DNA of 64,000 nucleotides from Brevinematales bacterium. Lineage in GTDB: Bacteria > Spirochaetota > Brevinematia > DTOW01. The translations under genes and the position numbers were made by a program. The stretch spans positions 1-64,000 of the forward strand of contig JAOAHF010000008.1 of the NCBI GenBank assembly GCA_026415355.1, written 5' to 3'. The notes below the pieces were generated by a model. The model was not told the DNA's origin. It saw nothing but the letters and a program-made list of their open reading frames with translations, and searched no databases. Shown here in pieces: positions 8,065-16,642 of this stretch (position 1 is its first letter; each line of letters opens with the position of its first letter).

Positions 8065-10110
8065 CTAGGAAATTCTCGAACCACTATCTATTTCCTCATC
8101 AACGGTTATTAATACAAGCTTACCTTTATCATCTTTTGCCGCAAGAAGCATACCATAAGATGTTTCTCCCATAATAGTTGCGGGTTTCAGATTGTTAACT
8201 ATTATTATCTCTTTACCTACAACATCTTCCGGATTATAGTATTGTCCTATACCTGCTATTATCTGTTTCTCCATATTTCCTACTTCTATCAAGAGCTTTA
8301 GCAGTTTTTTAGATTTGGGTAACCTTGATGCTTCCTTAACTCTAGCAACTCTTAAATCAATTTTTTTGAAATAATCTATATCAATAAGCTCATCAGTAGG
8401 TATAGTCTCTATATTCTCTTTTTGTGCTGAGTACTTTAGCTTACTTACCTGTTTTTCAATCACTTCATCAGGTATTTTTGTGAATAATGGTTCTATATCT
8501 TTGGATATTCTTACACCAGTTTTAACTTTAGTTATACCTATCTCATCCCAATTAATTTTCTTCACATAATCCGCTGGATACCCTAACATCATAAGAAGCC
8601 TTTTTGAAGAAGTAGGCATAAATGGATACATAGCAAGCCCTAGAGTGAATATCACTTGCACAGCAACAAACAACTTAGTGTTAAATTCATCAGTATCTGG
8701 CATTAGAGTCCAAATCTTAGCTTCATCAACATATTTGTTGCCAAGAAATGCAATTTCTCTCAGATATTTTATAGCTTGCCTAAACTCAAACTTATCAAGC
8801 AACTTACCTATAGTTTGTGGTATTTCTTCCAGATTTTTTAGAATACTTTGCTCAAGAGATGAATACTTATTGGTATTAGGTGATGGTATTATACCATCAT
8901 TTTTAGAGTTCAAAAACTTTAAAACCCTTGAAACAAGATTACCAAAAGCATTAGCTAGTTCTTCATTTACCTTTTCTTGAAACTCACGCCAGTAGAAATT
9001 AGCATCTTTTGTTTCAGGCATATTTAGACAAAGATAATATCTAACTGCATCAGGATTGAATTCGCTAACTATATCATCAACCCATATAGCCCAGTTTCTT
9101 GATGTTGATATTTTTTCACCTTCTAAGTTCATAAATTCGTTTGCAGGTATATTGTAAGGTAATATCCAACCACCTTTTTGTGCAAGTAATGTAGCAGGCC
9201 ATATTATGGCATGAAATGGGATATTATCCTTACCTATAAAATGTATTAGTTTAGTCTCTGGATTAAGCCAATATTCTTTCCATTTATCAGGCTGTCCTAT
9301 TTTTTGTGCCCACTCTACCGTTGAAGATATATAGCCTATAGGTGCCTCAAACCACACATACATAACTTTACCTTTCGCTTCTTCTAATGGTATAGGTATA
9401 CCCCAGTCCAGATCTCTTGATATAGGTCTATCTTTCAAACCTTCATTTATCCAAGATAAAGCAAAATCTCTTACATTAGGTTTCCAATCCAACTTTGACT
9501 CAAGATATTCTCTTAGTTGTTTTTCAAATTGTTTTAGTACAAAATACCAATGCTTTGTAGTTTTCATAACAGGTTTACTATTACATATAGCACACTTAGG
9601 ATCTACAAGATCTGTAGGATCAAGTGTAGAACCACATCTCTCACATTGATCTCCTTTAGCATATTCATAACTACACTTTGGGCATTTACCAGTTATATAT
9701 CTATCAGGTAAAAACATCTTCTCATTATCGCAATAAAATTGTTCCTGCTCCTTTACAACAGTATAACCATTATTAACAAGATTTAAGAAAAATTCTTGTG
9801 ATATTTTGAAATGAACTTCTCTATGAGTACCCGAAAAGTTATCGAATTCTATACTCATTTTCCTAAAACTTTCTTTTATATTCTCATGATACTTCTTAAC
9901 AACTTCCTCAGGAGTAGTATTTTCCTGTATTGCTCGTATAGTTATAGGTACTCCATGTTCATCAGTACCACATATAAAGATAACATCATCTCCCTTCATT
10001 TTCCTGTACCTATAATATATATCAGCAGGAAGATAAGCACCTGCAATATGCCCTATATGTATAGGCCCATTTGCATAAGGTAACGCAGCAGTAATAAGAT
10101 ATCTACCCAT
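8065..10110 (-). CDS. metG: Methionyl-tRNA synthetase
   Basis: This 681-residue class I aminoacyl-tRNA synthetase charges tRNA-Met. It has the HIGH motif (HIGH in IHIGHIAGA) near residue 20 and a KMSKS variant, KISTS, near residue 333. Two CxxC zinc knuckles appear near residues 145-180. The last 110 residues form an EMAP-like tRNA-binding domain that supports dimerisation (IDLRVARV start). The length fits the long bacterial form. A strong ribosome binding site GGGAGG precedes the ATG. It runs just upstream of accB on the same strand, with 64 bp between. Confidence 0.96.
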   Translation of the reverse strand: MGRYLITAALPYANGPIHIGHIAGAYLPADIYYRYRKMKGDDVIFICGTDEHGVPITIRAIQENTTPEEVVKKYHENIKESFRKMSIEFDNFSGTHREVHFKISQEFFLNLVNNGYTVVKEQEQFYCDNEKMFLPDRYITGKCPKCSYEYAKGDQCERCGSTLDPTDLVDPKCAICNSKPVMKTTKHWYFVLKQFEKQLREYLESKLDWKPNVRDFALSWINEGLKDRPISRDLDWGIPIPLEEAKGKVMYVWFEAPIGYISSTVEWAQKIGQPDKWKEYWLNPETKLIHFIGKDNIPFHAIIWPATLLAQKGGWILPYNIPANEFMNLEGEKISTSRNWAIWVDDIVSEFNPDAVRYYLCLNMPETKDANFYWREFQEKVNEELANAFGNLVSRVLKFLNSKNDGIIPSPNTNKYSSLEQSILKNLEEIPQTIGKLLDKFEFRQAIKYLREIAFLGNKYVDEAKIWTLMPDTDEFNTKLFVAVQVIFTLGLAMYPFMPTSSKRLLMMLGYPADYVKKINWDEIGITKVKTGVRISKDIEPLFTKIPDEVIEKQVSKLKYSAQKENIETIPTDELIDIDYFKKIDLRVARVKEASRLPKSKKLLKLLIEVGNMEKQIIAGIGQYYNPEDVVGKEIIIVNNLKPATIMGETSYGMLLAAKDDKGKLVLITVDEEIDSGSRIS

Positions 10111-10416
10111 TTCTACCTCCCAAATCTAAGCTAGCTAATCTATGATTATTATATAAAATCTTCCTATTAATTTACACAAAAAGTATTTGGAGTCTAATAA
10201 CGAAATAAAGTTATTACAAAAAACAGAAAACTTTTGTTATCTTACCGAAGTTAAATTTTAGTTTGTTTCTCATCTTGAATCAATATCAACAATTATTGAA
10301 TTATGCTTTTTAAACTTATTCTCATTAAAATTACTAGTCAAAAAATAAACTTTATTGAAAGGAAACCATTCTTATTTTAAAATACAACTTATATTATCTA
10401 TGTGGGAGGGGAATGT
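10111..10416. other. Divergent intergenic region between metG and ftsZ
   Basis: This AT-rich 306-bp region separates two divergently transcribed essential genes. It holds a good forward promoter for ftsZ (separate entry). On the reverse strand a TATAAT-like box lies about 40 bp before metG, but its -35 region is weak. No coding potential or RNA gene was seen. Confidence 0.6.
10355..10383 (+). promoter_or_regulatory. Promoter of ftsZ
   Basis: TTGAAA at 10355-10360 and TAAAAT at 10378-10383 are separated by exactly 17 bp. The predicted start near 10390 gives a 27-nt leader with GGAGG at 10405-10409. The match is close to consensus. Confidence 0.6.
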
Positions 10417-11631
10417 ATGTATGAATTTGATGAAAACCCTACTAACATAAAAGTTGTAGGTGTTGGTGGGGGTGGATGTAATGCTGTAAAAAGAATGATA
10501 GAAGCTAACATTAAAAACGTAGACTTTATAGCAATTAACACTGACTCACAGGTTTTGGCTAATAATCCAGCACCTTCAAAGATTCAGATAGGACAAAAAC
10601 TAACTAGAGGTCTAGGAGCAGGAGCAAATCCTAAAGTTGCTGAAGAAGCAGCCAATGAAGATAGGGATATTATAGAAGATGCTCTTAGAGGATCTGATAT
10701 GGTATTTATAACTTGTGGTATGGGAGGGGGAACAGGTACTGGTGCTTCACCTGTAGTAGCACAAATAGCTAGAAGTCTAGGTGCTCTCACAGTAGCTGTA
10801 GTTACAAAACCATTCCTATTTGAAGGCAAAAAAAGGATGGAAAAGGCCGAAGAAGGTATAAAAAAGCTAAAACAGTATGTAGATACACTAATTGTTATAT
10901 CAAATCAAAACTTATTCAAAGTTGTTGATAAAAAAGTACCTATAGAAGAAGCATTTCGTAAATCCGACGAAGTACTCATGCATGCTATACAAGGTATGTC
11001 AGATATAATAACTAAACCAGGATTGATAAACGTCGATTTTGCAGATGTAAGAACTGTACTAAAAGAAGGTGGAGAAGCCCTTATGGGAATAGGTGTTGAT
11101 ACAGATCCAAAAACCGCAGCACAAAAAGCGATAAATAATCCTATAGTTGATAATATATCCTTTAAAGGAGCTAAAGCAGTACTTGTTAATATATCTGGTT
11201 CAAAGAAGATGTCATTAGATGATGTAAGTATGATTATGGAGGTAATAAACGAAACAGCTGATAAAGAAGCAAATATAATAATGGGGGCAACTATCGATGA
11301 AAACACTCACGACGATAGCATAAGAGTAGTTGTTATAGCAACAGGACTATCTTCAGAAACAAATACTTCAAGCATTTCAAGTAACCAGAATGTTAGTATC
11401 ACTGAAGATAAGGAAACTCAAAAACTTAGAGAAGGTGAAGTTAGAGTAGTACCAGGAATAGGTAAAATAATATCAAGACAAGACTTTTTATCAAGGCGTA
11501 GGATCCCTAAACCACAAGATGATTTTGAAACTGATATGTTAGATCCTTCTACACCTGCTATACTAAGGAAAAATAGATTTACTTTACCTACAGAAAATGA
11601 CTACAATGACGAAATCCAGAGAAGATTTTAA
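10417..11631 (+). CDS. ftsZ: Cell division GTPase FtsZ
   Basis: This 404-residue tubulin homologue forms the division ring. The nucleotide-binding GGGGCNA motif near residue 16 and the tubulin signature GGGTGTGA near residue 107 are intact. After the globular core (to about residue 315) comes a linker of about 50 residues. Then comes a conserved C-terminal peptide ([10 protein letters not shown]) that would bind FtsA or other anchors, followed by an extra tail of about 17 residues ending in RRF. The ATG at 10417 is preferred over a GTG at 10402 because GGAGG lies 7 nt upstream. It is not next to ftsA or ftsQ. Its stop overlaps the stop of the convergent lipoprotein gene. Confidence 0.97.
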   Translation: MYEFDENPTNIKVVGVGGGGCNAVKRMIEANIKNVDFIAINTDSQVLANNPAPSKIQIGQKLTRGLGAGANPKVAEEAANEDRDIIEDALRGSDMVFITCGMGGGTGTGASPVVAQIARSLGALTVAVVTKPFLFEGKKRMEKAEEGIKKLKQYVDTLIVISNQNLFKVVDKKVPIEEAFRKSDEVLMHAIQGMSDIITKPGLINVDFADVRTVLKEGGEALMGIGVDTDPKTAAQKAINNPIVDNISFKGAKAVLVNISGSKKMSLDDVSMIMEVINETADKEANIIMGATIDENTHDDSIRVVVIATGLSSETNTSSISSNQNVSITEDKETQKLREGEVRVVPGIGKIISRQDFLSRRRIPKPQDDFETDMLDPSTPAILRKNRFTLPTENDYNDEIQRRF

Positions 11632-12092
11632 TTTGTTAAAGTTATATTTGTAATGTTACTTAAAGGACTAAAAACTCTCTTTGATGATGAATAAGAAGCA
11701 ACAGCGATATAATATAGTGTACTAGTCGTTAATTTGCTTCCATCTGGTAAATTGGTTATGATGTAATAATACTCTCTCGTTACAGATGATACTGGAGCAA
11801 ATACAGTTGGTATATCTCCAAAATTACCTTTCAGATAAGGTTTATCAAATTGATTTGTTGAATTTCTATCCCTATAAATTTCATTAGAATTAGTTGTTAT
11901 AAACACTACATACCCAGAAAAATAGTTCTCACTATTATTACCCCACCATCTAATTTCTATCTGATTTGTCGATACTTGCTTCAAGTATACACCTAATGGT
12001 GGATTCAATGGAAAGTTATATTGCATTGCACCAATAACACATCCGCTGATCATAGAAGCAACAATAACTAGCAAAAACTTCATCCTAAACAT
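11628..12092 (-). CDS. Small putative lipoprotein with fibronectin type III-like domain
   Basis: This 154-residue exported protein starts with a signal peptide (MFRMK, then a hydrophobic run) ending in the lipobox ISGC, so Cys18 should be lipid-modified. The mature part has the alternating pattern and conserved Trp and Tyr positions of a fibronectin III-like beta sandwich ([31 protein letters not shown]). The function is unknown; cell-surface binding is a guess. No ribosome site precedes the ATG, and the promoter -10 box ends 6 nt upstream. The last 4 bp (TTAA) are shared with the ftsZ stop on the other strand. Confidence 0.7.
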   Translation of the reverse strand: MFRMKFLLVIVASMISGCVIGAMQYNFPLNPPLGVYLKQVSTNQIEIRWWGNNSENYFSGYVVFITTNSNEIYRDRNSTNQFDKPYLKGNFGDIPTVFAPVSSVTREYYYIITNLPDGSKLTTSTLYYIAVASYSSSKRVFSPLSNITNITLTN

Positions 12093-12098
12093 GCTATA

Positions 12099-12127
12099 AT
12101 TATGGTATAATCACTATCACAAATCAA
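12099..12127 (-). promoter_or_regulatory. Promoter giving a likely leaderless lipoprotein mRNA
   Basis: On the reverse strand TTGATT (12122-12127), a 17-bp spacer and CATAAT (12099-12104) form a near-consensus promoter. Only 6 nt separate the -10 box from the ATG at 12092, so transcription should start at or next to the A of the start codon. Confidence 0.5.
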
Positions 12128-12198
12128 ATTTACTTAAACTCCTAAAAAATCAACTTCATTATTACTATAACTCTGGTAAATTATCTCATTTAAAACTA

Positions 12199-13464
12199 TC
12201 AAGTCTTTCTTTTCTTCTTCTCTGAAGCAGGAAACAAAACATTGTTCAGTATAAGCCTATACCCCGGAGAATTTGGATTTAACGAGATATCGGTAGGAGG
12301 ATCTCCAATGTAATGTGCAAAGTCTTCAGGATCATGACCTCCGAGAAAACAAAAAGCTCCTCTACCTATTTCTCCTCTTATGTACTTAGCGTATCCTGAT
12401 AATTTTGTGTCTAGATACTCAGCAAGTACAACTATGTTCTCTTTGAGTTTGGATTTGTTAAAAGCTGTTGTTTGTCCCAAAAATTCTTTTATTTCCAAAG
12501 TATGATTTTGAACTAACATACTACTAACAGGATCATATTTAGCGGAAAACTCCCTAAGGTAAAAATACTCTGGATGATCAAAAGTACTAATTAGATAGTT
12601 TGGGTAGTCAATATCAGAGTATTCATACATGTAAGGATCTAAAATAAGTCTGAAGTTTTTGAAAGCCATAGTTAAGTTAAAATCCAGCCTAGATTCATAA
12701 TCTTTATCCACAGGTGTTCTATCAAAGATCTCTGGAACTATATCTGTATTAACAGACGACAGAGCAATATCAAGTGTATCGGTACCTGCACACATACCGA
12801 ATAAAAAACCTCCATCTTCTATAAATCTCCTAATTTTCAAAGCAACTTGTTTTTTCATATCTGCTACACTATTGAATCCCTTTCTTCTAGACATTGACTC
12901 AAGATATTCTACCATTCTAACATACCAAGGATCCCTACTATAACTTGACCAAAATTTACCAAACTGTCCTGTAAAATCTTCATGATCAAAATGAAGCCAG
13001 TCTATCTCGAGAAACTTCAATTTATCATCTAGTATATCCTCATCAGTCAGTTCAGTAAATGGAATATCAGCATACTTTAAAGCAATTTCAACAGCATCAT
13101 CATAAGGAAGTTCTATCTTCAACCTGTACAATCCAATTTTAGGAGCTTTGGTAAGTCTTATTACATTTATGTTCTCAGTATTTGTAAGATCATTTATCTG
13201 TTTCCAAGAGAAGCTTGATATAAACTCATATAAAACTTTTTCCCGCCTTAAGTAGGAAATTGAAAATTCATTGTACGGTATCACAAAACTACCTCCCCTA
13301 TAGTTTAAAATCCAATACGATTCAATACCTTGCAATAGTGTATTATACACAACACCATAAGGTTTAAGGTGATCAACTTGTCTAGAATCCATAGGTATAA
13401 GGATATAATTCGGAAAAGCATCCAAAGCTAATATTAATAAAAAAATCACTAACAAAAGTTTCAT
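12199..13464 (-). CDS. Secreted protein of the family often mislabelled asparagine synthetase B
   Basis: The protein has 421 residues with a signal peptide (KLLLVIFLLILALDAFP). I recognise it as a family common in Bacteroidetes and relatives and often annotated asparagine synthetase B. Shared features are ILIPMD and DHLKPYG at the N-terminus, LNYRGGSF, DWLHFDHEDFTGQ, GGFLFGMCAGTD and a C-terminal GGHDPEDF followed by NSPGYRLILNNVLFP. It has none of the AsnB synthetase motifs. The GGFLFGMCAG segment recalls the nucleophile elbow of class I glutamine-amidotransferase-like proteins, with Cys as candidate nucleophile. The biochemical role is unknown. The ATG at 13464 puts the signal peptide first; an earlier start at 13545 would add 27 unlike residues. 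Confidence 0.7.
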   Translation of the reverse strand: MKLLLVIFLLILALDAFPNYILIPMDSRQVDHLKPYGVVYNTLLQGIESYWILNYRGGSFVIPYNEFSISYLRREKVLYEFISSFSWKQINDLTNTENINVIRLTKAPKIGLYRLKIELPYDDAVEIALKYADIPFTELTDEDILDDKLKFLEIDWLHFDHEDFTGQFGKFWSSYSRDPWYVRMVEYLESMSRRKGFNSVADMKKQVALKIRRFIEDGGFLFGMCAGTDTLDIALSSVNTDIVPEIFDRTPVDKDYESRLDFNLTMAFKNFRLILDPYMYEYSDIDYPNYLISTFDHPEYFYLREFSAKYDPVSSMLVQNHTLEIKEFLGQTTAFNKSKLKENIVVLAEYLDTKLSGYAKYIRGEIGRGAFCFLGGHDPEDFAHYIGDPPTDISLNPNSPGYRLILNNVLFPASEKKKRKT

Positions 13465-13663
13465 AAATAGTATTCTAAACAATATACAACACAAAAATGA
13501 ATTAACCATCACACCAAAAAATGAAATAGCTAGAAACACTAACACTGTTAGACATCTAATTTAAAGCGATCTTTCAAACATCAAAACCTACAAAAATATA
13601 AGATCTCAAATAAAATCAACTTAAAGAATATTCTGCCGAACCTTTACACAATTATCACAGTAA

Positions 13664-14050
13664 TTATCCTTTGTTTTCGTACCTTTGGACAAAATCTATA
13701 AGGTACTTTTCAACAATATTCACTATATCTAGTAGTTTATTAACATCTATCCTCGATATATTACAAATCAAACTATCCTTCTTACGAGAAACTTCTATAC
13801 ATTCAGTGATTAAACTGTAAGTTATGCTATTTATTCGTTCCAATAATTTTGATTTCAAAATTTCTGTATACCTGTAAGAAACTGTCGGAGTACCTGTTTC
13901 GTATGACATTATAAGATCAGAAAAATGCTTAAGCATAGAAGTAATAATATAGGGAATATAATACCTGTAATCAGAATCCAGAAGTCTCCTGACAAGATAG
14001 ATTTCATAATCTATAGTCGAAATTAGAGGTCTCAAGTAATCGTAGTTCAT
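13664..14050 (-). CDS. Hypothetical helical protein downstream of the sulfur carrier gene
   Basis: This 128-residue protein is predicted to be mostly helical, rich in Tyr, Ile and Ser, and has no signal peptide or membrane segment. I do not recognise the family. It begins 6 bp after the stop of the MoaD/ThiS-like gene and probably shares its transcript, so a link to that sulfur carrier is possible but unproven. A GTG at 14053 directly precedes the chosen ATG. Confidence 0.55.
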   Translation of the reverse strand: MNYDYLRPLISTIDYEIYLVRRLLDSDYRYYIPYIITSMLKHFSDLIMSYETGTPTVSYRYTEILKSKLLERINSITYSLITECIEVSRKKDSLICNISRIDVNKLLDIVNIVEKYLIDFVQRYENKG

Positions 14051-14056
14051 CACAGA

Positions 14057-14350
14057 TTAATTACTTAGATTTCCTCCCGCTATTGCTGGTAATATTGTTA
14101 TAGTATCCCCATCCTTTAATCTTGTATTTTCACCTTCAAAGTCTTTAGCATTAGTGTTATTTATAAATATAGTTAAGAATTTTCTCATATTACCGACTTC
14201 ATCAAATAACCTATCTTTCAAATTTGGATAAATTTCTGTCAATTCCAACAGCGCATCCCTAAGGGTTTGCCCCTTTACTTCTATAGCTATTTCCTTCTTG
14301 TTCTCAACATAAACCCTCAGTGGAGCAGGTACTTTTATTAACACTTTCAT
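14057..14350 (-). CDS. MoaD/ThiS-like ubiquitin-fold sulfur carrier with extended C-terminus
   Basis: This 97-residue protein has the beta-grasp pattern of MoaD-type carriers, with hydrophobic strands, a helix over residues 28-45 (TLRDALLELTEIYP) and the closing DGDTITILPAIAGG. In family members the diglycine is the last residue pair and is adenylated, then thiocarboxylated. Here it is followed by four residues, NLSN. The family form with an insertion LFDEVGNMRKFLTIFINN resembles the longer archaeal-type MoaD or SAMP-like proteins. A strong ribosome site (AGGAGGAG) and promoter precede it. No MoeB-like activator or JAMM protease is present in the window. The role may be molybdopterin, thiamine, tRNA thiolation or conjugation. 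Confidence 0.8.
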   Translation of the reverse strand: MKVLIKVPAPLRVYVENKKEIAIEVKGQTLRDALLELTEIYPNLKDRLFDEVGNMRKFLTIFINNTNAKDFEGENTRLKDGDTITILPAIAGGNLSN

Positions 14351-14381
14351 TGCTCTACTCCTCCTATAAGTTTCTCCGAAT

Positions 14382-14410
14382 TTTATATAATATAACTATG
14401 ATTTAGTCAA
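14382..14410 (-). promoter_or_regulatory. Promoter of the sulfur carrier gene
   Basis: On the reverse strand TTGACT (14405-14410) and TATAAA (14382-14387) are separated by 17 bp. The predicted leader of about 25 nt contains AGGAGGAG. Confidence 0.5.
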
Positions 14411-15082
14411 ATTACAACAGACAGCACTCAAAAACCATCTGTAATGTATAATTCTCTAAAATTATTCCTCTACTCATGAAACAAAGAACAAACAAAAGAT
14501 AAAATTTTTACACCTACATCCAACGAACATAAACAACCACGAATTCTTCAAATCCTTTAATGACATTTGTATACTCAACACTTAACTATTTTCCCACTCA
14601 GTACCCAGATTACTAATCAACACACTAACCTTGTAGTTGTTTATGTTAATATCCGTAATCCATAAAATCTTTTTCACAACCCTTTCTAAAAGTGTGTTTT
14701 TATCTTGTTGTGTATCTTATTCATAGCTATTACTATCATAATAACTTTGATAGCCTCTCTGACTCTATCAATTCTCATATTCTCAACATCCTCACAAGCT
14801 ACAGATTATGTTTTATCCCAAATCCACTACAAAAACCTATTTATACCATCACAATATCTACAAATACAATTACCATACTTTTGTTTTATGTCTCTGCCTT
14901 TGTAGTAATTCTTGATAATTAGTTTTCTCTGCATCCTACGTTGATTGTCGAAAAGAGTATCAAAAATGGTATAATGTTTAATATCCCAGATTAGGTGTAT
15001 TCTAGTACTCCATACAAACTTCTTATTGATCTACTCATACAATTATCTCACAATTTTTTGAATTCCCTTACTTTATATAAAC
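14411..15082. other. Gene-poor AT-rich region
   Basis: No convincing gene is visible in these roughly 670 bp. Short open frames near 14692-14922 have no ribosome site and encode hydrophobic or low-complexity peptides in overlapping frames. No tRNA-like or GC-rich structured RNA was recognised. It could be long regulatory sequence or a decayed gene. Confidence 0.5.
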
Positions 15083-15111
15083 TTGACAAATCTTATATTT
15101 TAGTTTATTAT
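15083..15111 (+). promoter_or_regulatory. Promoter upstream of the short-chain dehydrogenase
   Basis: TTGACA at 15083-15088, a 17-bp spacer and TATTAT at 15106-15111 make one of the best promoter matches in the window. Predicted transcription starts near 15118, immediately before a tetranucleotide repeat, giving an 80-nt leader. Confidence 0.65.
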
Positions 15112-15118
15112 ATTAACT

Positions 15119-15159
15119 AGTTAGTTAAACCTACTAGTTAGTTAGTTAGTTAGTTAGTT
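15119..15159 (+). repeat. AGTT tetranucleotide tandem repeat in the leader
   Basis: Two AGTT units at 15119-15126 and six uninterrupted units at 15136-15159 are separated by 9 bp. The tract begins right at the predicted transcription start. Such short tandem repeats can change copy number by strand slippage. Confidence 0.85.
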
Positions 15160-15160
15160 A

Positions 15161-15179
15161 ACATTTGTTATACAAATGT
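15161..15179 (+). promoter_or_regulatory. Operator-like perfect palindrome
   Basis: ACATTTGT, a 3-bp centre TAT, then ACAAATGT form a perfect 8-3-8 inverted repeat. It lies between the tandem repeat and the ribosome site (GGAGGTGAT, 15186-15194). It has the size of a TetR- or LacI-type operator, or could form a small RNA hairpin before the ribosome site. No regulator gene is adjacent. Confidence 0.5.
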
Positions 15180-15198
15180 CTTTATGGAGGTGATAATT

Positions 15199-15996
15199 AT
15201 GAAAAACTTAGAGACTTTAATTTCCTTGTCCGGTAAAACATGTATGGTAACTGGCGCTGGAGATGGTATAGGAATTGCTACAGCCGAGATTTTGGGTAGT
15301 GCTGGTGCCAAAATCTACGCTGTTGACATTAGAGAAGACAAACTTGATAAAATGAAAAAGGACTTTAGTACTAAAGGGATAGAAATAGAAGTATTTAAGT
15401 GTGATTTATCAGTAAAGGAAGAAATAGATAACTTATGGCAAAGTTTACGTAACAGAGAACCTGACATATTAGTAAATAATGTTGGTATATATCCTTTTAG
15501 AGATTTCCTTGAAGTAGACGAAGAAATTTTAGATAAAACCATAAGTGTTAATCTTAAATCATGTTTTTGGATGTGCCAGAAAATGATAAAATCAAACATT
15601 AAAAGAGGTAAGGGAGGAATAATAGTAAATGTATCTTCAATAGAAGCACTAATACCTTTTGTAGAAGGACTTGTTCACTATACTTCATCTAAAGCAGGAG
15701 TAATAGCAATAACCAGAGCACTAGCTAAAGAATACAGCAATAAAGGTTTTAGAATTAACGCTATACTCCCAGGCGGTATTGTAACTAGAGGAACCAAAGT
15801 TAGTGCAAAAAACGCGATAATTGAATTTGATGTAAAAAAACTTATATCTGGCATTAAGTTTTGGAACAGATTGCCTTCCAAAAGGGTAGGAAAACCTGAA
15901 GACGTGGGAAAAGTTATACTTGCTATTGTAAGTGATTTATTCTCTTACGTTTACGGAGCTATAATACCAGTTGACGGTGGTTTTTTGGTATCATAA
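15199..15996 (+). CDS. Short-chain dehydrogenase/reductase (SDR family)
   Basis: This 265-residue NAD(P)-dependent oxidoreductase has a classical SDR layout. The cofactor motif is TGAGDGIG near residue 18, NNVG lies near residue 93, a catalytic Ser is in NVSS near residue 145 and YTSSK near residue 159 supplies the Tyr and Lys. The C-terminal IIPVDGG stretch is typical of the FabG-like group. An acidic residue after the second strand (AVDIRED) favours NAD. The substrate is unknown. The ATG at 15199 is chosen because GGAGGTGAT lies just upstream; the ATG at 15184 overlaps that site. Its leader carries a repeat and a palindrome, suggesting regulated expression. Its stop abuts the next, convergent gene. 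Confidence 0.88.
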   Translation: MKNLETLISLSGKTCMVTGAGDGIGIATAEILGSAGAKIYAVDIREDKLDKMKKDFSTKGIEIEVFKCDLSVKEEIDNLWQSLRNREPDILVNNVGIYPFRDFLEVDEEILDKTISVNLKSCFWMCQKMIKSNIKRGKGGIIVNVSSIEALIPFVEGLVHYTSSKAGVIAITRALAKEYSNKGFRINAILPGGIVTRGTKVSAKNAIIEFDVKKLISGIKFWNRLPSKRVGKPEDVGKVILAIVSDLFSYVYGAIIPVDGGFLVS

Positions 15997-16593
15997 TTAC
16001 CTAAAAGGTGAAAGTTCTTTCTTACTATATTCAGCTCGCTCTTTTATTTTCTTGCTAGATTCATACTCTCTTATTATTATGTTTGATATCTCTTTTGTCA
16101 AGAAAAACTTGACAGTAGATGGTTTTTCAACTCTTAATTCATACGGTGGGAAACTCCACACAGCAAAATTAGGATACTCATCTGTTGGCAAATCATATTT
16201 TTTCTTTGCATCTGCGAGTAATTCTGAATATGAATATATCGCTGGATTGAAATTAATTATCATGTTAAATAAAATCCCTTTGTCAAATGAAAAATAAGCA
16301 CTCCTAACATAAGGAAGAGCTACTGCCTTTAGTACAAATGGTTTGTCTTTATCAAACAAACCTAGATAACTAGTTTCATCGACTTCAAGAAACTCATCTT
16401 CTTCGATAATTTTCTCAACATTACTTCTCATCATTCCAATCGATATACCTCTATAAGTAAAGTTTGTGATCAAGTAAGTTCTATTTGTATATGGATTATA
16501 GTTTGTTAGGAAAACTATTTCTTGAGATTTTGTTATAAACGGTATAATGGAAAATAGAATTATGTAAAGCACCAAAATAAGTAATCTAATCAT
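15997..16593 (-). CDS. Hypothetical exported or membrane-anchored protein
   Basis: This 198-residue protein begins with a hydrophobic N-terminal segment (residues 3-22) that could be a signal peptide or anchor, followed by a soluble domain. The stretch near residues 135-165 (KKYDLPTDEYP, then VWSFPPYELRVEKP) resembles the pattern of small periplasmic domains in spirochaete hypothetical proteins, but I do not recognise a named family. It has no operon partner and ends exactly where the SDR gene ends on the other strand. Confidence 0.6.
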   Translation of the reverse strand: MIRLLILVLYIILFSIIPFITKSQEIVFLTNYNPYTNRTYLITNFTYRGISIGMMRSNVEKIIEEDEFLEVDETSYLGLFDKDKPFVLKAVALPYVRSAYFSFDKGILFNMIINFNPAIYSYSELLADAKKKYDLPTDEYPNFAVWSFPPYELRVEKPSTVKFFLTKEISNIIIREYESSKKIKERAEYSKKELSPFR

Positions 16594-16642
16594 ATAAAAA
16601 TATTCGGAATGTTCACTTTTTCTAAAAATTCAAAAAAAAAAC

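Noticed and set aside
12199-13464. Asparagine synthetase B as the true function
   Set aside because: There is no N-terminal Cys nucleophile domain and no synthetase ATP-binding motif, and the protein has a signal peptide. The common label looks wrong.
14692-14922. Small hydrophobic open frames in two frames
   Set aside because: They lack ribosome sites and promoters, overlap each other, and show composition expected of AT-rich noncoding DNA.
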